Source of the DNA: Nocardioides sp.
Lineage (GTDB): Bacteria > Actinomycetota > Actinomycetes > Propionibacteriales > Nocardioidaceae
Assembly (NCBI RefSeq): GCF_016462705.1
Contig: NZ_JAEMSS010000002.1
Coordinates: 1 to 57,690, forward strand
Direction: 5' to 3'
Length of the DNA stretch: 57,690 bases
Below the pieces are notes generated by a model. That model made no database searches. It was given only the letters and a program-made list of their open reading frames with translations, and was not told the DNA's origin. Position numbers and translations under genes: made by a program. This document shows, piece by piece, positions 27,842-37,192 of the stretch (the stretch's first letter is position 1; the number at the start of each line of letters is the position of its first letter).

Positions 27842-30169
27842 CTACCCATCCGTCGGGGGCAGCAGGCTGAAGGCGGTCTCGTTCTCCTGGGCGTTGTGGA
27901 GGCGCAGCACCCCGTAGAGGCCGTACAGCAGCCGGCGGAGCTCGACGACGTCCTCGGGCTGGACGTCCGCGTCCGGGATGTCCGCCAGCAGCCGCCCCAG
28001 ACGAGCCACCTGGTGCTCGATCTCGGCGTGCGTCCTGGTCAGGGAGTACGTCGCCGACGGGCCCAGTGCTCGGGCCACGAGCGGCACCAGGTGCTCCTGG
28101 TCGGCGCGCTCGTGGGTGAGCAGGTCCGAGCGCAGGCGCCCCAGCAGCCGGCGCGCCGGTGCGAGCTGGGGCTGGTCGGTGCTGAGCCGGTCGGCGACGG
28201 CACGGATCTCCTCCACCACGGGGAGGGCCGCCTCGTGCTGGGCGTGCAGCTCGCGACCGAGGGCCACGTCGGCCGGGGTCATCGTCACCGTGTGGGTCCG
28301 CCCCGGAAGCACCGCCCGCAGGGCCAGTCCGATCGCCAGGACGTCGATGCCCTCCTGCAGCACCGCGCCCGCAGCCGGTGGGAGCAGGCCGGCCGCGGCG
28401 GCGACCATCGCGACCAGGGACAGACCCATCCCCGTGCCGACGGCCTGCCGGGCGATCCGCCGGGATCGCTGGGCGATGAGGATGGCATCGGCGAGGGCGT
28501 CGACCCGGTCGACGGTGAGGACGACGTCGGCGGCCTCGGACGACGCCGTCGCTCCCCTCGCGGCGAGGGCGACGCCGACGTCGGCGGCGGCCAGCGCCGG
28601 GGCGTCGTTCACCCCGTCACCCACCATCATCGTGGTGCCGCCCTCGCGCTCGGCGGTGATCACCGCGAGCTTCTCGCCGGGGTCGCACTCGGCCCGGACG
28701 GCGTCGGTCCCGACGATCCGGCCCACGGTCTCGGCGGTGTCGGCGCGGTCCCCGGTGAGCAGGACGACGCGGCGGATCCCGGCATCGCGCAGGCCGTGGA
28801 CCATCCGCGGAGCGTCCGGACGGATGACGTCCTCGAGGAGGAACGCGCCGGCCGCGGTGCCGTCGACGGCGACGAACACCACCATCGAGTCGTCCAGGCT
28901 GGCCCGGCGCCGTGCCCGCAGCACCCAGTCGGGCACCGGGTCGGGGACGATCCAGGACTGCTTGCCGAGCGCGACCCGGTGCTGCCCGACCAGGCCGCTG
29001 AGGCCGTACCCGTGCTCCTCGGCCACCTGCTCGGGCATCTCCAGGGTCAGCCCGCGGGCGCTCGCAGCGGACACGATCGCGGTCGCGAGGACGTGCGGCG
29101 ACATCTGGTCCAGCGACGCGGCCAGCTGCAGCAGCCGGTCCGTGGGGAAGTCGTCCCCTCCCGGGATGACCTCGACGACCTGGGGCTGGCCCCGGGTCAG
29201 GGTGCCGGTCTTGTCGAAGACGATGACGCGGGCGTCGGCGAGCCGCTCGAGCGCGCCGCCACCCTTGATGACCACCCCGACCCGCGTGGCCCGTGACAGA
29301 CCAGAGATGTAGGCGATGGGTGCCGCCAGGAGGAGGGGGCAGGGGGTCGCGACGACGAGCACGGCGACGGCCCGGACGCGGTCCGCGCTCACCGCCCAGG
29401 CGCCGCCGGCGAGCACCAGGGTCACGGGGACGAACAGGAGAGCCAGCCGGTCGGCCAGGCGGACGAAGGGAGCCGACGACGCCTGGGCCTGCTCCACCAG
29501 ACGCACGAGACCGGCGTACGTGGAGTCCGCGGCGCTCGCGTTGGCCAGCAGGTCGAAGGGCGCGCCGGCGTTCACCGCTCCGCTGCGAGCCGTCTCGCCC
29601 ACCAGGCGCTCCACCGGGAGCGGCTCGCCGGTCAGCGCCGACTCGTCCAGGGTCGCCGCGGTGAGCAGCCGGCCGTCCACCGGCACCACCTCGCCGGTGC
29701 GGACCACCAGGCGGTCCCCCGGGGTGACCGCACCGACGTCGACCTCCTCGACGCCCTCGGCCACCCGGCGCCGAGCGGTGCGCGGCGCGCGCTCGAGGAG
29801 CAGCCGCAGCTCGCGACGGGCCCGGGCCTCGGCCCGAGCCTCGAGCAGCTGCCCGCTGGCCAGCATCACGGTGATCACCGCGCCCGCGAAGTACTCCCCC
29901 ACCACGAGCGCGCCGACCAGGGCGAGCAGGGCGATCACGTCGACGGTGGGACGCCGGCGGCGAACCGCCGTGGCCGTCTCGGCGACCGAGGCCACCAGAC
30001 CCACCACGGTCCCCATGAGCCACAGGACCTCGGCGGCATCGGCTCCGCCGCCCAGCCGAAGGCCGCCTCCCACGGCGAGGAGCACCGAGGACACCACGAA
30101 CAGCGGCAGCGCGACCCGGCTGCGGACCTCCTCCACCACCCCAGACCACCCGACCGGGCGACGGGTCAC
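27842..30169 (-). CDS. P1B-type heavy-metal ATPase (TPCP motif, P1B-5-like) with C-terminal hemerythrin-like domain
   Basis: VATPCPLLLAAP, VFDKTGTLTRG, MVGDGVNDAPALAAADVGVAL; C-terminal H-x3-HE / HERADQEH / THAEIEH / HNAQENE pattern. Start uncertain (GTG 30169, alternative ATG 30220). Confidence 0.85.
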   Translation of the reverse strand: MTRRPVGWSGVVEEVRSRVALPLFVVSSVLLAVGGGLRLGGGADAAEVLWLMGTVVGLVASVAETATAVRRRRPTVDVIALLALVGALVVGEYFAGAVITVMLASGQLLEARAEARARRELRLLLERAPRTARRRVAEGVEEVDVGAVTPGDRLVVRTGEVVPVDGRLLTAATLDESALTGEPLPVERLVGETARSGAVNAGAPFDLLANASAADSTYAGLVRLVEQAQASSAPFVRLADRLALLFVPVTLVLAGGAWAVSADRVRAVAVLVVATPCPLLLAAPIAYISGLSRATRVGVVIKGGGALERLADARVIVFDKTGTLTRGQPQVVEVIPGGDDFPTDRLLQLAASLDQMSPHVLATAIVSAASARGLTLEMPEQVAEEHGYGLSGLVGQHRVALGKQSWIVPDPVPDWVLRARRRASLDDSMVVFVAVDGTAAGAFLLEDVIRPDAPRMVHGLRDAGIRRVVLLTGDRADTAETVGRIVGTDAVRAECDPGEKLAVITAEREGGTTMMVGDGVNDAPALAAADVGVALAARGATASSEAADVVLTVDRVDALADAILIAQRSRRIARQAVGTGMGLSLVAMVAAAAGLLPPAAGAVLQEGIDVLAIGLALRAVLPGRTHTVTMTPADVALGRELHAQHEAALPVVEEIRAVADRLSTDQPQLAPARRLLGRLRSDLLTHERADQEHLVPLVARALGPSATYSLTRTHAEIEHQVARLGRLLADIPDADVQPEDVVELRRLLYGLYGVLRLHNAQENETAFSLLPPTDG

Positions 30170-30218
30170 CAGAGGCCTTCGTCCCACCGCGACCCGCCCA
30201 GCCGTGATGATGAGGACC

Positions 30219-31232
30219 ATGCAGGTCGTCGCGAGGCTCCACGCCGTGGGCGACCTCCGGGTCGAGGAGTCCGCCGGCCCGCCCGCGCCCCTGGCGGGTT
30301 GGTCCACCGTCGCCGTCACGTCGGTCGGGCTGTGCGGCTCGGACCTGCACTGGTTCGCCGACGGCGGCACCGGCGAGGTCTCGATCGACGCGCCGGTGGT
30401 GCCGGGGCACGAGCTCGCCGGCGTGGCGCTGGACGGGCCGTACGCCGGACGGCGGGTGGCGGTCGACCCGGCCATCCCGTGCGGACGGTGCGAGTCGTGC
30501 CGCGCGGGGCACGCGAACCTCTGCCCGGAGGTGCGGTTCGCCGGCCACCAGGACCTCGACGGGGGTCTCCAGGAGCGCCTGCTCTGGCCGGACGAGCTGC
30601 TGGTCCCCCTGCCGGACAGCCTCAGCGACGACGCCGGGGCCCTGCTCGAGCCACTGGGCGTCGCGATCCACGCCGTCAAGCACGCGCACGTCCGGCCGGG
30701 CCACGACGTGCTCGTGGTCGGGGCCGGTCCGCTCGGCGTGCTGGCGGGCGCGGTCGCCCGCCGCGCGGGCGCGGCACGGGTCCTCGTGTCCGAGCCACTC
30801 GAGCACCGCCGCCTGACCGCGCTGCGCTTCGGCGCGGACGCGGCCTGGGCGCCGGACTCGGTCCAGGACGAGGTCATGAGGGCGACGGCGGGGCGCGGTG
30901 TCGACGTCGTCGTCGAGATGGCCGGGACGGACGACGCGATCGCCACCGCCGTGATGTGCGCGCGGCCCGGCGCCCGGGTCGCGCTGGGCGGGATCCCGTC
31001 CACGCCGCAGTCCGCCTTCCCGGCCGCTGCGGCTCGCCGCAAGGGCCTGACCTTCGCGATGGTCAGGCGGATGCACGACACCTACGCGCAGGCGGTCGAG
31101 CTCGCGACGACGGGCATCGACCTCGACGGGCTGGTCAGCGACCGCTTCCCGCTCGGCCGGTCGCCCGAGGCGTTCGAGCACGCCGTCGGCCGCACCGGTG
31201 ACAAGACGGTCATCGTCGTGTCGCGGTCCTGA
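30219..31232 (+). CDS. Zinc-dependent alcohol dehydrogenase (idonate/sorbitol dehydrogenase-like)
   Basis: GLCGSDLHWFADGG, PGHELAG, CGRCESCRAGHANLC, VVGAGPLGVL. Confidence 0.9.
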   Translation: MQVVARLHAVGDLRVEESAGPPAPLAGWSTVAVTSVGLCGSDLHWFADGGTGEVSIDAPVVPGHELAGVALDGPYAGRRVAVDPAIPCGRCESCRAGHANLCPEVRFAGHQDLDGGLQERLLWPDELLVPLPDSLSDDAGALLEPLGVAIHAVKHAHVRPGHDVLVVGAGPLGVLAGAVARRAGAARVLVSEPLEHRRLTALRFGADAAWAPDSVQDEVMRATAGRGVDVVVEMAGTDDAIATAVMCARPGARVALGGIPSTPQSAFPAAAARRKGLTFAMVRRMHDTYAQAVELATTGIDLDGLVSDRFPLGRSPEAFEHAVGRTGDKTVIVVSRS

Positions 31233-31238
31233 TCCCGG

Positions 31239-32438
31239 TCAGGGGTTCTGCGGGTCGACGAGCCGGGCCATCTCGAAGTGCATGGGGTCGGTGTAGCTCC
31301 AGTCGCCGCCCCACCCGAAGCCCCAGGACTTGAAGATCGCCACGACGCCGCGGTCCATCTCCCCCACGGTCCCGCGCTGGTTGCCCGGGACGTTGAAGTC
31401 GAGCGCGAGACCGAAGGAGTGGTTGGACAGCTTGGTCGACCCGGCGATGAACCGCGGGTAGTAGCACCCGGCGTACTCCTCTGGGTGGATCTCGTCGGCC
31501 AGGCCCGAGGCCACCACCTCGTTGAGCGCCGCGATGAGCTGCGGGAAGAGGTACTTGTTGCAGGTGACCTCGCCCAGGATCGGGACGGTCCGGGTCTCGA
31601 TGTGGCTGGCGACCCAGGACGGCTCGGGGGCGATCCGGCCGCCGCCGATCACGGTGTAGCGGAACACCCCGACGACGTCGGCGACGGTGCCGGTGGTGAC
31701 CGCGACCTGCTTGACGTCCGGGTCGAGGCCGTTGAGCGCGATGGCGTCGATCATGGACACCACGCCCGCATCGCCGACGAGATCCTCGATCGGCTCGCGG
31801 AGCGTCTGGGGAGCTTTGATCCCGGTGCGGATCAGCACGGCGTTGTCCGGCACCATGCCGAGGTCGTCGACCCAGGTCTCGTTGACGACGCCGTCCACCT
31901 CGACGACCGTGTCCGCGACGGCGCCGATGTGCACGGCCCGCGCGTCGTCGGTGCTGCCGAGCGTGACGAACTGGTTCTCGTCCTGCGGGATCTTCTTGGC
32001 GACCTTCTCCCGCAGCCCGAGCTCACCGCCGGCGATCCGGTCCCAGACCTCCTGCGTCTCGGCCACCTCGCGCAGGGTGTAGTTCCGGTACGTCGCGGGG
32101 TCGACGGCCGCGATGTTGTAGGACTCGTTCTCGATCAGGACCTTGGTCAGCGAGAAGGTCTCGACCCCCCGCACCCCGTCCAACGCGCGGATCGCGTCGA
32201 TGGTGGACTGGCTGATCGAGCTCGAGCTCTGGATCAGGATGTCGGGGTTGGCCACCTCGCCGGTGCGCGGCCCGATGGGCGGCATCACGTGCTCGGGGTC
32301 GATCGACGGGGTCCCGCTGCTGTCGGCGGCCGGCGTCTCGGACGGCGACGGTGCTGCGTCGGGCGGCGCCGCGCCCTCGGCACCGCAGGCGGTCAGCGTC
32401 AGCACCAACGCCGTCACCACCAGTGCGCGTGCCCGCAT
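31239..32438 (-). CDS. M15-type D-Ala-D-Ala carboxypeptidase-like lipoprotein
   Basis: Lipobox LTLTACG; TKLSNHSFGLALDFN...DPMHFEM zinc-ligand motifs of M15. Confidence 0.78.
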   Translation of the reverse strand: MRARALVVTALVLTLTACGAEGAAPPDAAPSPSETPAADSSGTPSIDPEHVMPPIGPRTGEVANPDILIQSSSSISQSTIDAIRALDGVRGVETFSLTKVLIENESYNIAAVDPATYRNYTLREVAETQEVWDRIAGGELGLREKVAKKIPQDENQFVTLGSTDDARAVHIGAVADTVVEVDGVVNETWVDDLGMVPDNAVLIRTGIKAPQTLREPIEDLVGDAGVVSMIDAIALNGLDPDVKQVAVTTGTVADVVGVFRYTVIGGGRIAPEPSWVASHIETRTVPILGEVTCNKYLFPQLIAALNEVVASGLADEIHPEEYAGCYYPRFIAGSTKLSNHSFGLALDFNVPGNQRGTVGEMDRGVVAIFKSWGFGWGGDWSYTDPMHFEMARLVDPQNP

Positions 32439-32441
32439 CCG

Positions 32442-33875
32442 TCAGCCCTCCCCGGACTCCCCCGCGTCAAGGGTAGGCGAGGCGTCCAGCACGTGGTTGC
32501 GGATCGTCAGCCAGGAGAGCAGGCCCCCGGCGAAGAGAAGGACCGCGCAGGCCAGCATCGCGGTGCCGTACGCCGGGTCGAAGACCGACGGGTCGCCGTA
32601 GTCCCCGCCGCCCAGCCCGACGGCCACGGGCAGGGCGGCGACCGCGATCAGCGTGCCGGACCGGGCGACCGCGTTGTTGACCCCGCTGGCGATGCCGGCA
32701 TGCTCGTCCGGAGCGGCCGCGAGGACCGTGGCGGTCAGCGGGGCGACCATGACCGAGAGCCCCAGCCCGAAGAGCGTGGCCCCGGGGAACACGTCGAGCC
32801 AGTAGCCGCTCTCGGCGTCGACCCGCATGAGCAGCAGCGTCGCCGCGCCCATCACCACCGGGCCGACGGTCATCGGGAGCCGCGGCCCGATCCGGGTCGC
32901 GAGGCGGCCGCCGGCCGAGGCGAGGAACAGCATGCAGATGGTCATGGGCAGGAAGGCGACGCCGGCCGCCAGCGCGCCGTACCCCACCACCGTCTGGAGC
33001 TGGAGGGTGACGAAGAAGCCCATGGCGCCCAGCGCGCCGTAGACCAGGAAGGTCATCGCGTTCGAGGCCGAGAAGGTCCGGTCCCTGAAGACGCCGAGCT
33101 CCAGCATCGGCTCCGCCACCCGTCCCTCCACCAGCACGAACCCGATCGCGGTGACCACGGCGACGACCGCCGCGACGACCGCCGACGGTCCGCCCCACTC
33201 GATCAGGGCGTACGTCGTCCCGCCGAGCGCGAGCGACGCGAGGACGGCCCCCCACCAGTCGAAGTGGCTCGACGCGTGCGGGTCGCGGGTCTCCGGGACG
33301 TACCGCACCGCGATGAGCACCGTGATCGCGGCGAGGGGCAGGTTGATGAGGAAGATCCACCGCCAGCTGGCGTAGTCGACCAGCCCGCCGCCGACGAACG
33401 GCCCGATGGCGGCGGAGATCCCCCCGAGGCCCGACCAGGCGCCGATCGCCGGTGCCCGGTCCTCGGAGGCGAACGCGCCCTGGATCATCGCCAGGCTGCC
33501 CGGGGTGAGCAGGGCCCCGCCGATCCCCTGCAGGACACGGGCGGCGATGAGCACCTCGGGGGTGGGCGCGAGCCCGCAGAGCGCGGAGGCCGCGGCGAAC
33601 CAGACGACGCCGACCACGAACACCCGGCGCCGCCCGAACCTGTCCCCCAGCGAGCCGCCGAGCAGGATCAGGCTGGCCAGCGAGAGCAGGTAGCCGTTGG
33701 TCACCCACTGCAGCTGGGCGAAGCTCGCGTCGAGGTCGGTGCCGATGGTCTTGAGGGCGACGTTGACGACCGTGCCGTCGAGGAACGCCATCCCGGATCC
33801 GAGCACCGCCGCGGCGATGACCGCCCGGCCTGGCGGCGTACCCATCCGGACAGCCTGCGAATCCGAACGAGCCAC
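32442..33875 (-). CDS. MFS transporter, DHA2 (14-TM) family
   Basis: FLDGTVVNVALKTIGTDLDASFAQLQWVTNGYLLSLASLILLGGSLGDRFGRRRVF. Confidence 0.93.
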   Translation of the reverse strand: MARSDSQAVRMGTPPGRAVIAAAVLGSGMAFLDGTVVNVALKTIGTDLDASFAQLQWVTNGYLLSLASLILLGGSLGDRFGRRRVFVVGVVWFAAASALCGLAPTPEVLIAARVLQGIGGALLTPGSLAMIQGAFASEDRAPAIGAWSGLGGISAAIGPFVGGGLVDYASWRWIFLINLPLAAITVLIAVRYVPETRDPHASSHFDWWGAVLASLALGGTTYALIEWGGPSAVVAAVVAVVTAIGFVLVEGRVAEPMLELGVFRDRTFSASNAMTFLVYGALGAMGFFVTLQLQTVVGYGALAAGVAFLPMTICMLFLASAGGRLATRIGPRLPMTVGPVVMGAATLLLMRVDAESGYWLDVFPGATLFGLGLSVMVAPLTATVLAAAPDEHAGIASGVNNAVARSGTLIAVAALPVAVGLGGGDYGDPSVFDPAYGTAMLACAVLLFAGGLLSWLTIRNHVLDASPTLDAGESGEG

Positions 33876-33899
33876 TGACGAAAGGTAACCTTCACTGTC

Positions 33900-34781
33900 A
33901 TGTCCACGTCGATCGCTGCCCGCTCAGCGGCCGAGCGACGGCTCGTCGAGCACGTCGACCGGCTGGCGGTCGAGCACCCCCCGATCGACCTGGCCTCGGT
34001 CGACTACAGCGTGCGCAACCCGGTCGAGTTCGAGGCGCGGTTCGGGCACGTCCTCGACTACATGGCGCGGGTCGAGCTCGAGGTCGACCGCAACGTCCTC
34101 GAGCTCACCACGATGCTCCCCGACCCACCCGAGATCGACCGGGTCTTCTACGCCGACGTGTGGCAGCCGCAGGAGATCCGGCACGGTCTGATCCTCGACT
34201 CGCTCCAGGTCCACCTCGGGCGTCAGCCGGCCGACGCCGACCTCGACTCCCTCGGCCTCAAGCTCAAGGTGCTCGGCGCCCTCGCCCACCTCGGCGCCTT
34301 CCAGGACGTCTGCCGGATGCTCTACTACCTGACCGGCATGGCCACCGAGCGGTCAGCCGTCCTGGCCTACAACTTCCTGCACGACGGCGTCATGGAGATG
34401 GGCGAGACCGGGATCGCCAAGACGGTGATCGGCCCGATCCGCCGCCAGGAGCCCGGGCACTACGCGTTCTACCAGCTGTCCGCGAGGGCCCTGTGGGGCG
34501 AGCTGGCCGCCTGGCAGAAGTGGATGGTCCGGCTCATGCGCCGGATGTCCTTCGCCCCCGTCGGCGCCAACAACGAGAAGCAGAAGGCCGACTTCGGCGA
34601 CGTGATGACGACCCTCGGCATCACCGACCGGTTCGAGGACTTCGCCGAGCAGATCTCCCGGGTCGAGCGCGAGCTGCTCTGGGCCCGCACCCGCGGCCTC
34701 AAGGTCCCCGACTACGTCGCGCGCGCCTTCCGCGAGGCCGTCGAGCTGGCCCGGGCGCGGACGCCGGAGCGGGCGGCGTAG
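33900..34781 (+). CDS. Ferritin-like di-iron protein resembling acyl-ACP desaturases
   Basis: Two E-x-x-H motifs: ADVWQPQEIRHGLILDSLQVHLG and RRQEPGHYAFYQLSA. Confidence 0.55.
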   Translation: MSTSIAARSAAERRLVEHVDRLAVEHPPIDLASVDYSVRNPVEFEARFGHVLDYMARVELEVDRNVLELTTMLPDPPEIDRVFYADVWQPQEIRHGLILDSLQVHLGRQPADADLDSLGLKLKVLGALAHLGAFQDVCRMLYYLTGMATERSAVLAYNFLHDGVMEMGETGIAKTVIGPIRRQEPGHYAFYQLSARALWGELAAWQKWMVRLMRRMSFAPVGANNEKQKADFGDVMTTLGITDRFEDFAEQISRVERELLWARTRGLKVPDYVARAFREAVELARARTPERAA

Positions 34782-34918
34782 CGGGCGGCGTAGCGGGCGG
34801 AGTCACCGGATATCCGGTGACCCTGCCGCTTCTGCACCGAGATCTGGGTGCAGAAGTGCAGGACTCGGCTCAGGAGTCTGCCCCGGGCCGTCGGAGTCAC
34901 CGGATATCCGGGGACTCC
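34769..34918. repeat. 12-bp tandem repeat followed by array of three palindromes
   Basis: gcgggcggcgta x ~2.7; perfect 20-bp palindrome gtcaccggatatccggtgac (34802-34821); hairpin cttctgcacc-N8-ggtgcagaag (34829-34856); near-palindrome ggagtcaccggatatccggggactcc (34893-34918). Confidence 0.9.
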
Positions 34919-34934
34919 GCCGCCGCCGCCGCAC

Positions 34935-35513
34935 CTACCGCAGCACCCGCTCGGCGATCCAGGCGATGTCCGCCGCAGTGGCCGCCGGGGTGTCCGAGGG
35001 CTGCATGACGTGGCTGAGCACCACCCGGACGACCATGTCGATGGCGGCGTCGAGGAGCTCCGGCGACAGCCGGAGGTCGTACGGCGCCACGCGGGCGGCC
35101 ACGACGGTCTTGGCGGCCGTGAGCAGCGACTCGGCGTGGGTGGTCAGCAGCGGCAGCAGCTCGGTGTCCGCGCCGTGGGTGGCGGAGACGACCGCGTGCA
35201 GCAGCCGGTTGTCCTGCGCGTTCAGCAGCACCTGCTCGGAGGCCGCCCGGATCGCGGCGACGAGGTCGGCCGGGTGCTCGTCGAACGCCACGGTCACGAT
35301 GGCCAGGAAGCGGTCCAGCTCGCGCAGGATCATCGCCTCGGCCAGCCGCGGCTTGGAGCCGATCTCGTTGTAGACCGTCTGCCGGCTGACGCCGACCTCG
35401 TCGGCGAGCCGGGCCATGGTGACCGCGGACCAGCCGACGTCCGACGTGAGCACGACGGCCGCGTCGATGACGCGCTCGCGCATCGTCGGCGGCCGGGTGC
35501 TCACGACGGTCAC
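34935..35513 (-). CDS. TetR family regulator
   Basis: MRERVIDAAVVLTSDVGWSAVTMARLADEVGVSRQTVYNEIGSKPRLAEAMI. Confidence 0.92.
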   Translation of the reverse strand: MTVVSTRPPTMRERVIDAAVVLTSDVGWSAVTMARLADEVGVSRQTVYNEIGSKPRLAEAMILRELDRFLAIVTVAFDEHPADLVAAIRAASEQVLLNAQDNRLLHAVVSATHGADTELLPLLTTHAESLLTAAKTVVAARVAPYDLRLSPELLDAAIDMVVRVVLSHVMQPSDTPAATAADIAWIAERVLR

Positions 35514-35519
35514 GGTATG

Positions 35520-35711
35520 TCAGCCCGTGAGCGTCAGCGCCATCACCGGGCAGGCCTCGACGGCCGCGTGCACGGTGGCGCGGTGCTCCTCCCCCGGCGA
35601 CTCGTCGAGGACGTGCATGACCTCGTCGTCGTCCACCTCGAAGAACTGGTGCGCCATCGCCTCGCACATCCCGAGCCCCTCGCAGCGGTCCCGGTCGACG
35701 GTGATCTTCAT
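35520..35711 (-). CDS. Ferredoxin (3Fe-4S-type)
   Basis: MKITVDRDRCEGLGMCEAMAHQFFEV...AVEACPVMALTL. Confidence 0.9.
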   Translation of the reverse strand: MKITVDRDRCEGLGMCEAMAHQFFEVDDDEVMHVLDESPGEEHRATVHAAVEACPVMALTLTG

Positions 35712-35721
35712 CGGGAGATCC

Positions 35722-37176
35722 TCACGAGACCGACTCCCGGTCGACCGGGACGAAGTCGACCTTCTCGCGGACGCCGCAGTCCGGGCAGCACCACGTGTCG
35801 GGGATGTCGGCCCACGCCGTCCCGGCCGCGAACCCCTCGTGCTCGTCGCCGGTGTCGACCGAGTAGGTGTAGCCGCAGCCGGGGCAACGTGCGGCCAGCA
35901 CCTCGACCGCGGCGGCCTGCGCCGCCGACAGCTCCTCGGTCGACACCAGCTCCTGACTGGCGGGTGGGGGGTACGCCGCCAGCAGCCGGTCCCGCTTGCG
36001 CGGGGCGAGGTTGGCCAGCCGCAGGTCGCCCCGGTAGTGGGCGAGCACCCGCGGGTCCATGACCCGCCGGTAGAGCGGCGGGACCAGGGCCAGGACGATC
36101 ATCCCGGCGTACCCCGTCGGGAGGACCGGCGACTCCTCGAAGTCACGCAGTGCCTGGTAGCGCCGGGTCGGGTTCGCGTGGTGGTCGCTGTGCCGCTGCA
36201 GGTGGTAGAGCAGCACGTTGGTCGCGATGTTGTTGGAGTTCCACGAGTGGGTCGGGTCGACGCGCTCGTAGCGCTGCCGCTCCCCGACGCCGACCTTCTG
36301 GCGCAGCATCCCGTAGTGCTCCATGAAGTTGACGATCTCCAGCAACGAGAAGCCGACCACCGCCTGCAGCACGAGGAAGGGCAGCACGCCGACTCCGAGC
36401 CAGGCGACCAGCGCGCCCCACAGCACGACCGACATCAGCCAGGCGTTGAGCACGTCGTTGCCGATCCGGAACGGGTGCTGCTGCTTGCGGGCGTACCGCT
36501 TCCGCTCGACCCGCCAGGCGCTCCGGAGCGACCCGGCGACGGTGCGCGGCCAGAACTGGTAGAAGTTCTCGCCCATCCGGGCGCTGGCCGGGTCGTCGGG
36601 GGTGGCGACGCGGACGTGGTGGCCCCGGTTGTGCTCGATGTAGAAGTGGCCGTAGAAGACCTGCGCCAGCGCGATCTTGGAGAGCCAGCGCTCGTGGCTC
36701 TCCTTCTTGTGGCCGAGCTCGTGGGCGGTGTTGATGCCGATCCCGCCGATCACGCCGATCGAGATGGCCAGGCCGACCTTCTCCCAGAGCGCGAGCTCGC
36801 CGCCCCCGAAGAAGGGGTCGCCCTCCACGATGAGGTACATCGCGGCCGGGAAGGCGACGTACTGGATCGGCAGGAACAGGTAGGTGATCCAGCGGTAGTA
36901 CCGGTCGTTCTCCAGCGCCTCGATCACGTCGTCGGGCGGGTTGGAGCGGTCGAGGCCGGCGACCAGGTCGATCAGCGGCACGACGACCAGGACGACCACC
37001 GGGCCGACCCAGAACCACAGCCCCGACCACTGCTGCGCGCCGGTGGCCAGCCACCCGCCGTAGCCGACGAAGAACAGGGACGGCACCACGAGGCCGATCA
37101 GCCACAGGTAGCGCTTGGGGTCGGTCCAGTTCTCCGTGGAGCTGGCCGAGACGGTGCTGTTCGCGATCGTGTCCAT
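35722..37176 (-). CDS. alkB: Alkane 1-monooxygenase fused to C-terminal rubredoxin
   Basis: HELGHKKESHE, EHNRGHH, HSDHHANPTRRYQ His boxes; C-terminal CPGCGYTYSVDTGDEHEGFAAGTAWADIPDTWCCPDCGVREKVDF rubredoxin. Confidence 0.95.
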   Translation of the reverse strand: MDTIANSTVSASSTENWTDPKRYLWLIGLVVPSLFFVGYGGWLATGAQQWSGLWFWVGPVVVLVVVPLIDLVAGLDRSNPPDDVIEALENDRYYRWITYLFLPIQYVAFPAAMYLIVEGDPFFGGGELALWEKVGLAISIGVIGGIGINTAHELGHKKESHERWLSKIALAQVFYGHFYIEHNRGHHVRVATPDDPASARMGENFYQFWPRTVAGSLRSAWRVERKRYARKQQHPFRIGNDVLNAWLMSVVLWGALVAWLGVGVLPFLVLQAVVGFSLLEIVNFMEHYGMLRQKVGVGERQRYERVDPTHSWNSNNIATNVLLYHLQRHSDHHANPTRRYQALRDFEESPVLPTGYAGMIVLALVPPLYRRVMDPRVLAHYRGDLRLANLAPRKRDRLLAAYPPPASQELVSTEELSAAQAAAVEVLAARCPGCGYTYSVDTGDEHEGFAAGTAWADIPDTWCCPDCGVREKVDFVPVDRESVS

Positions 37177-37192
37177 GGGGGTCCTCCAACTG

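Noticed and set aside
27842-31081. 1079-aa ORF suggesting a long N-terminal extension of the P-type ATPase
   Set aside because: The extra N-terminus is antisense to the alcohol dehydrogenase and is low-complexity R/S/A/P; the ATPase start is placed near 30169 or 30220.
31278-33878. 866-aa plus-strand ORF
   Set aside because: Spans antisense of two well-supported genes (M15-like lipoprotein and DHA2 MFS); no domain motifs.
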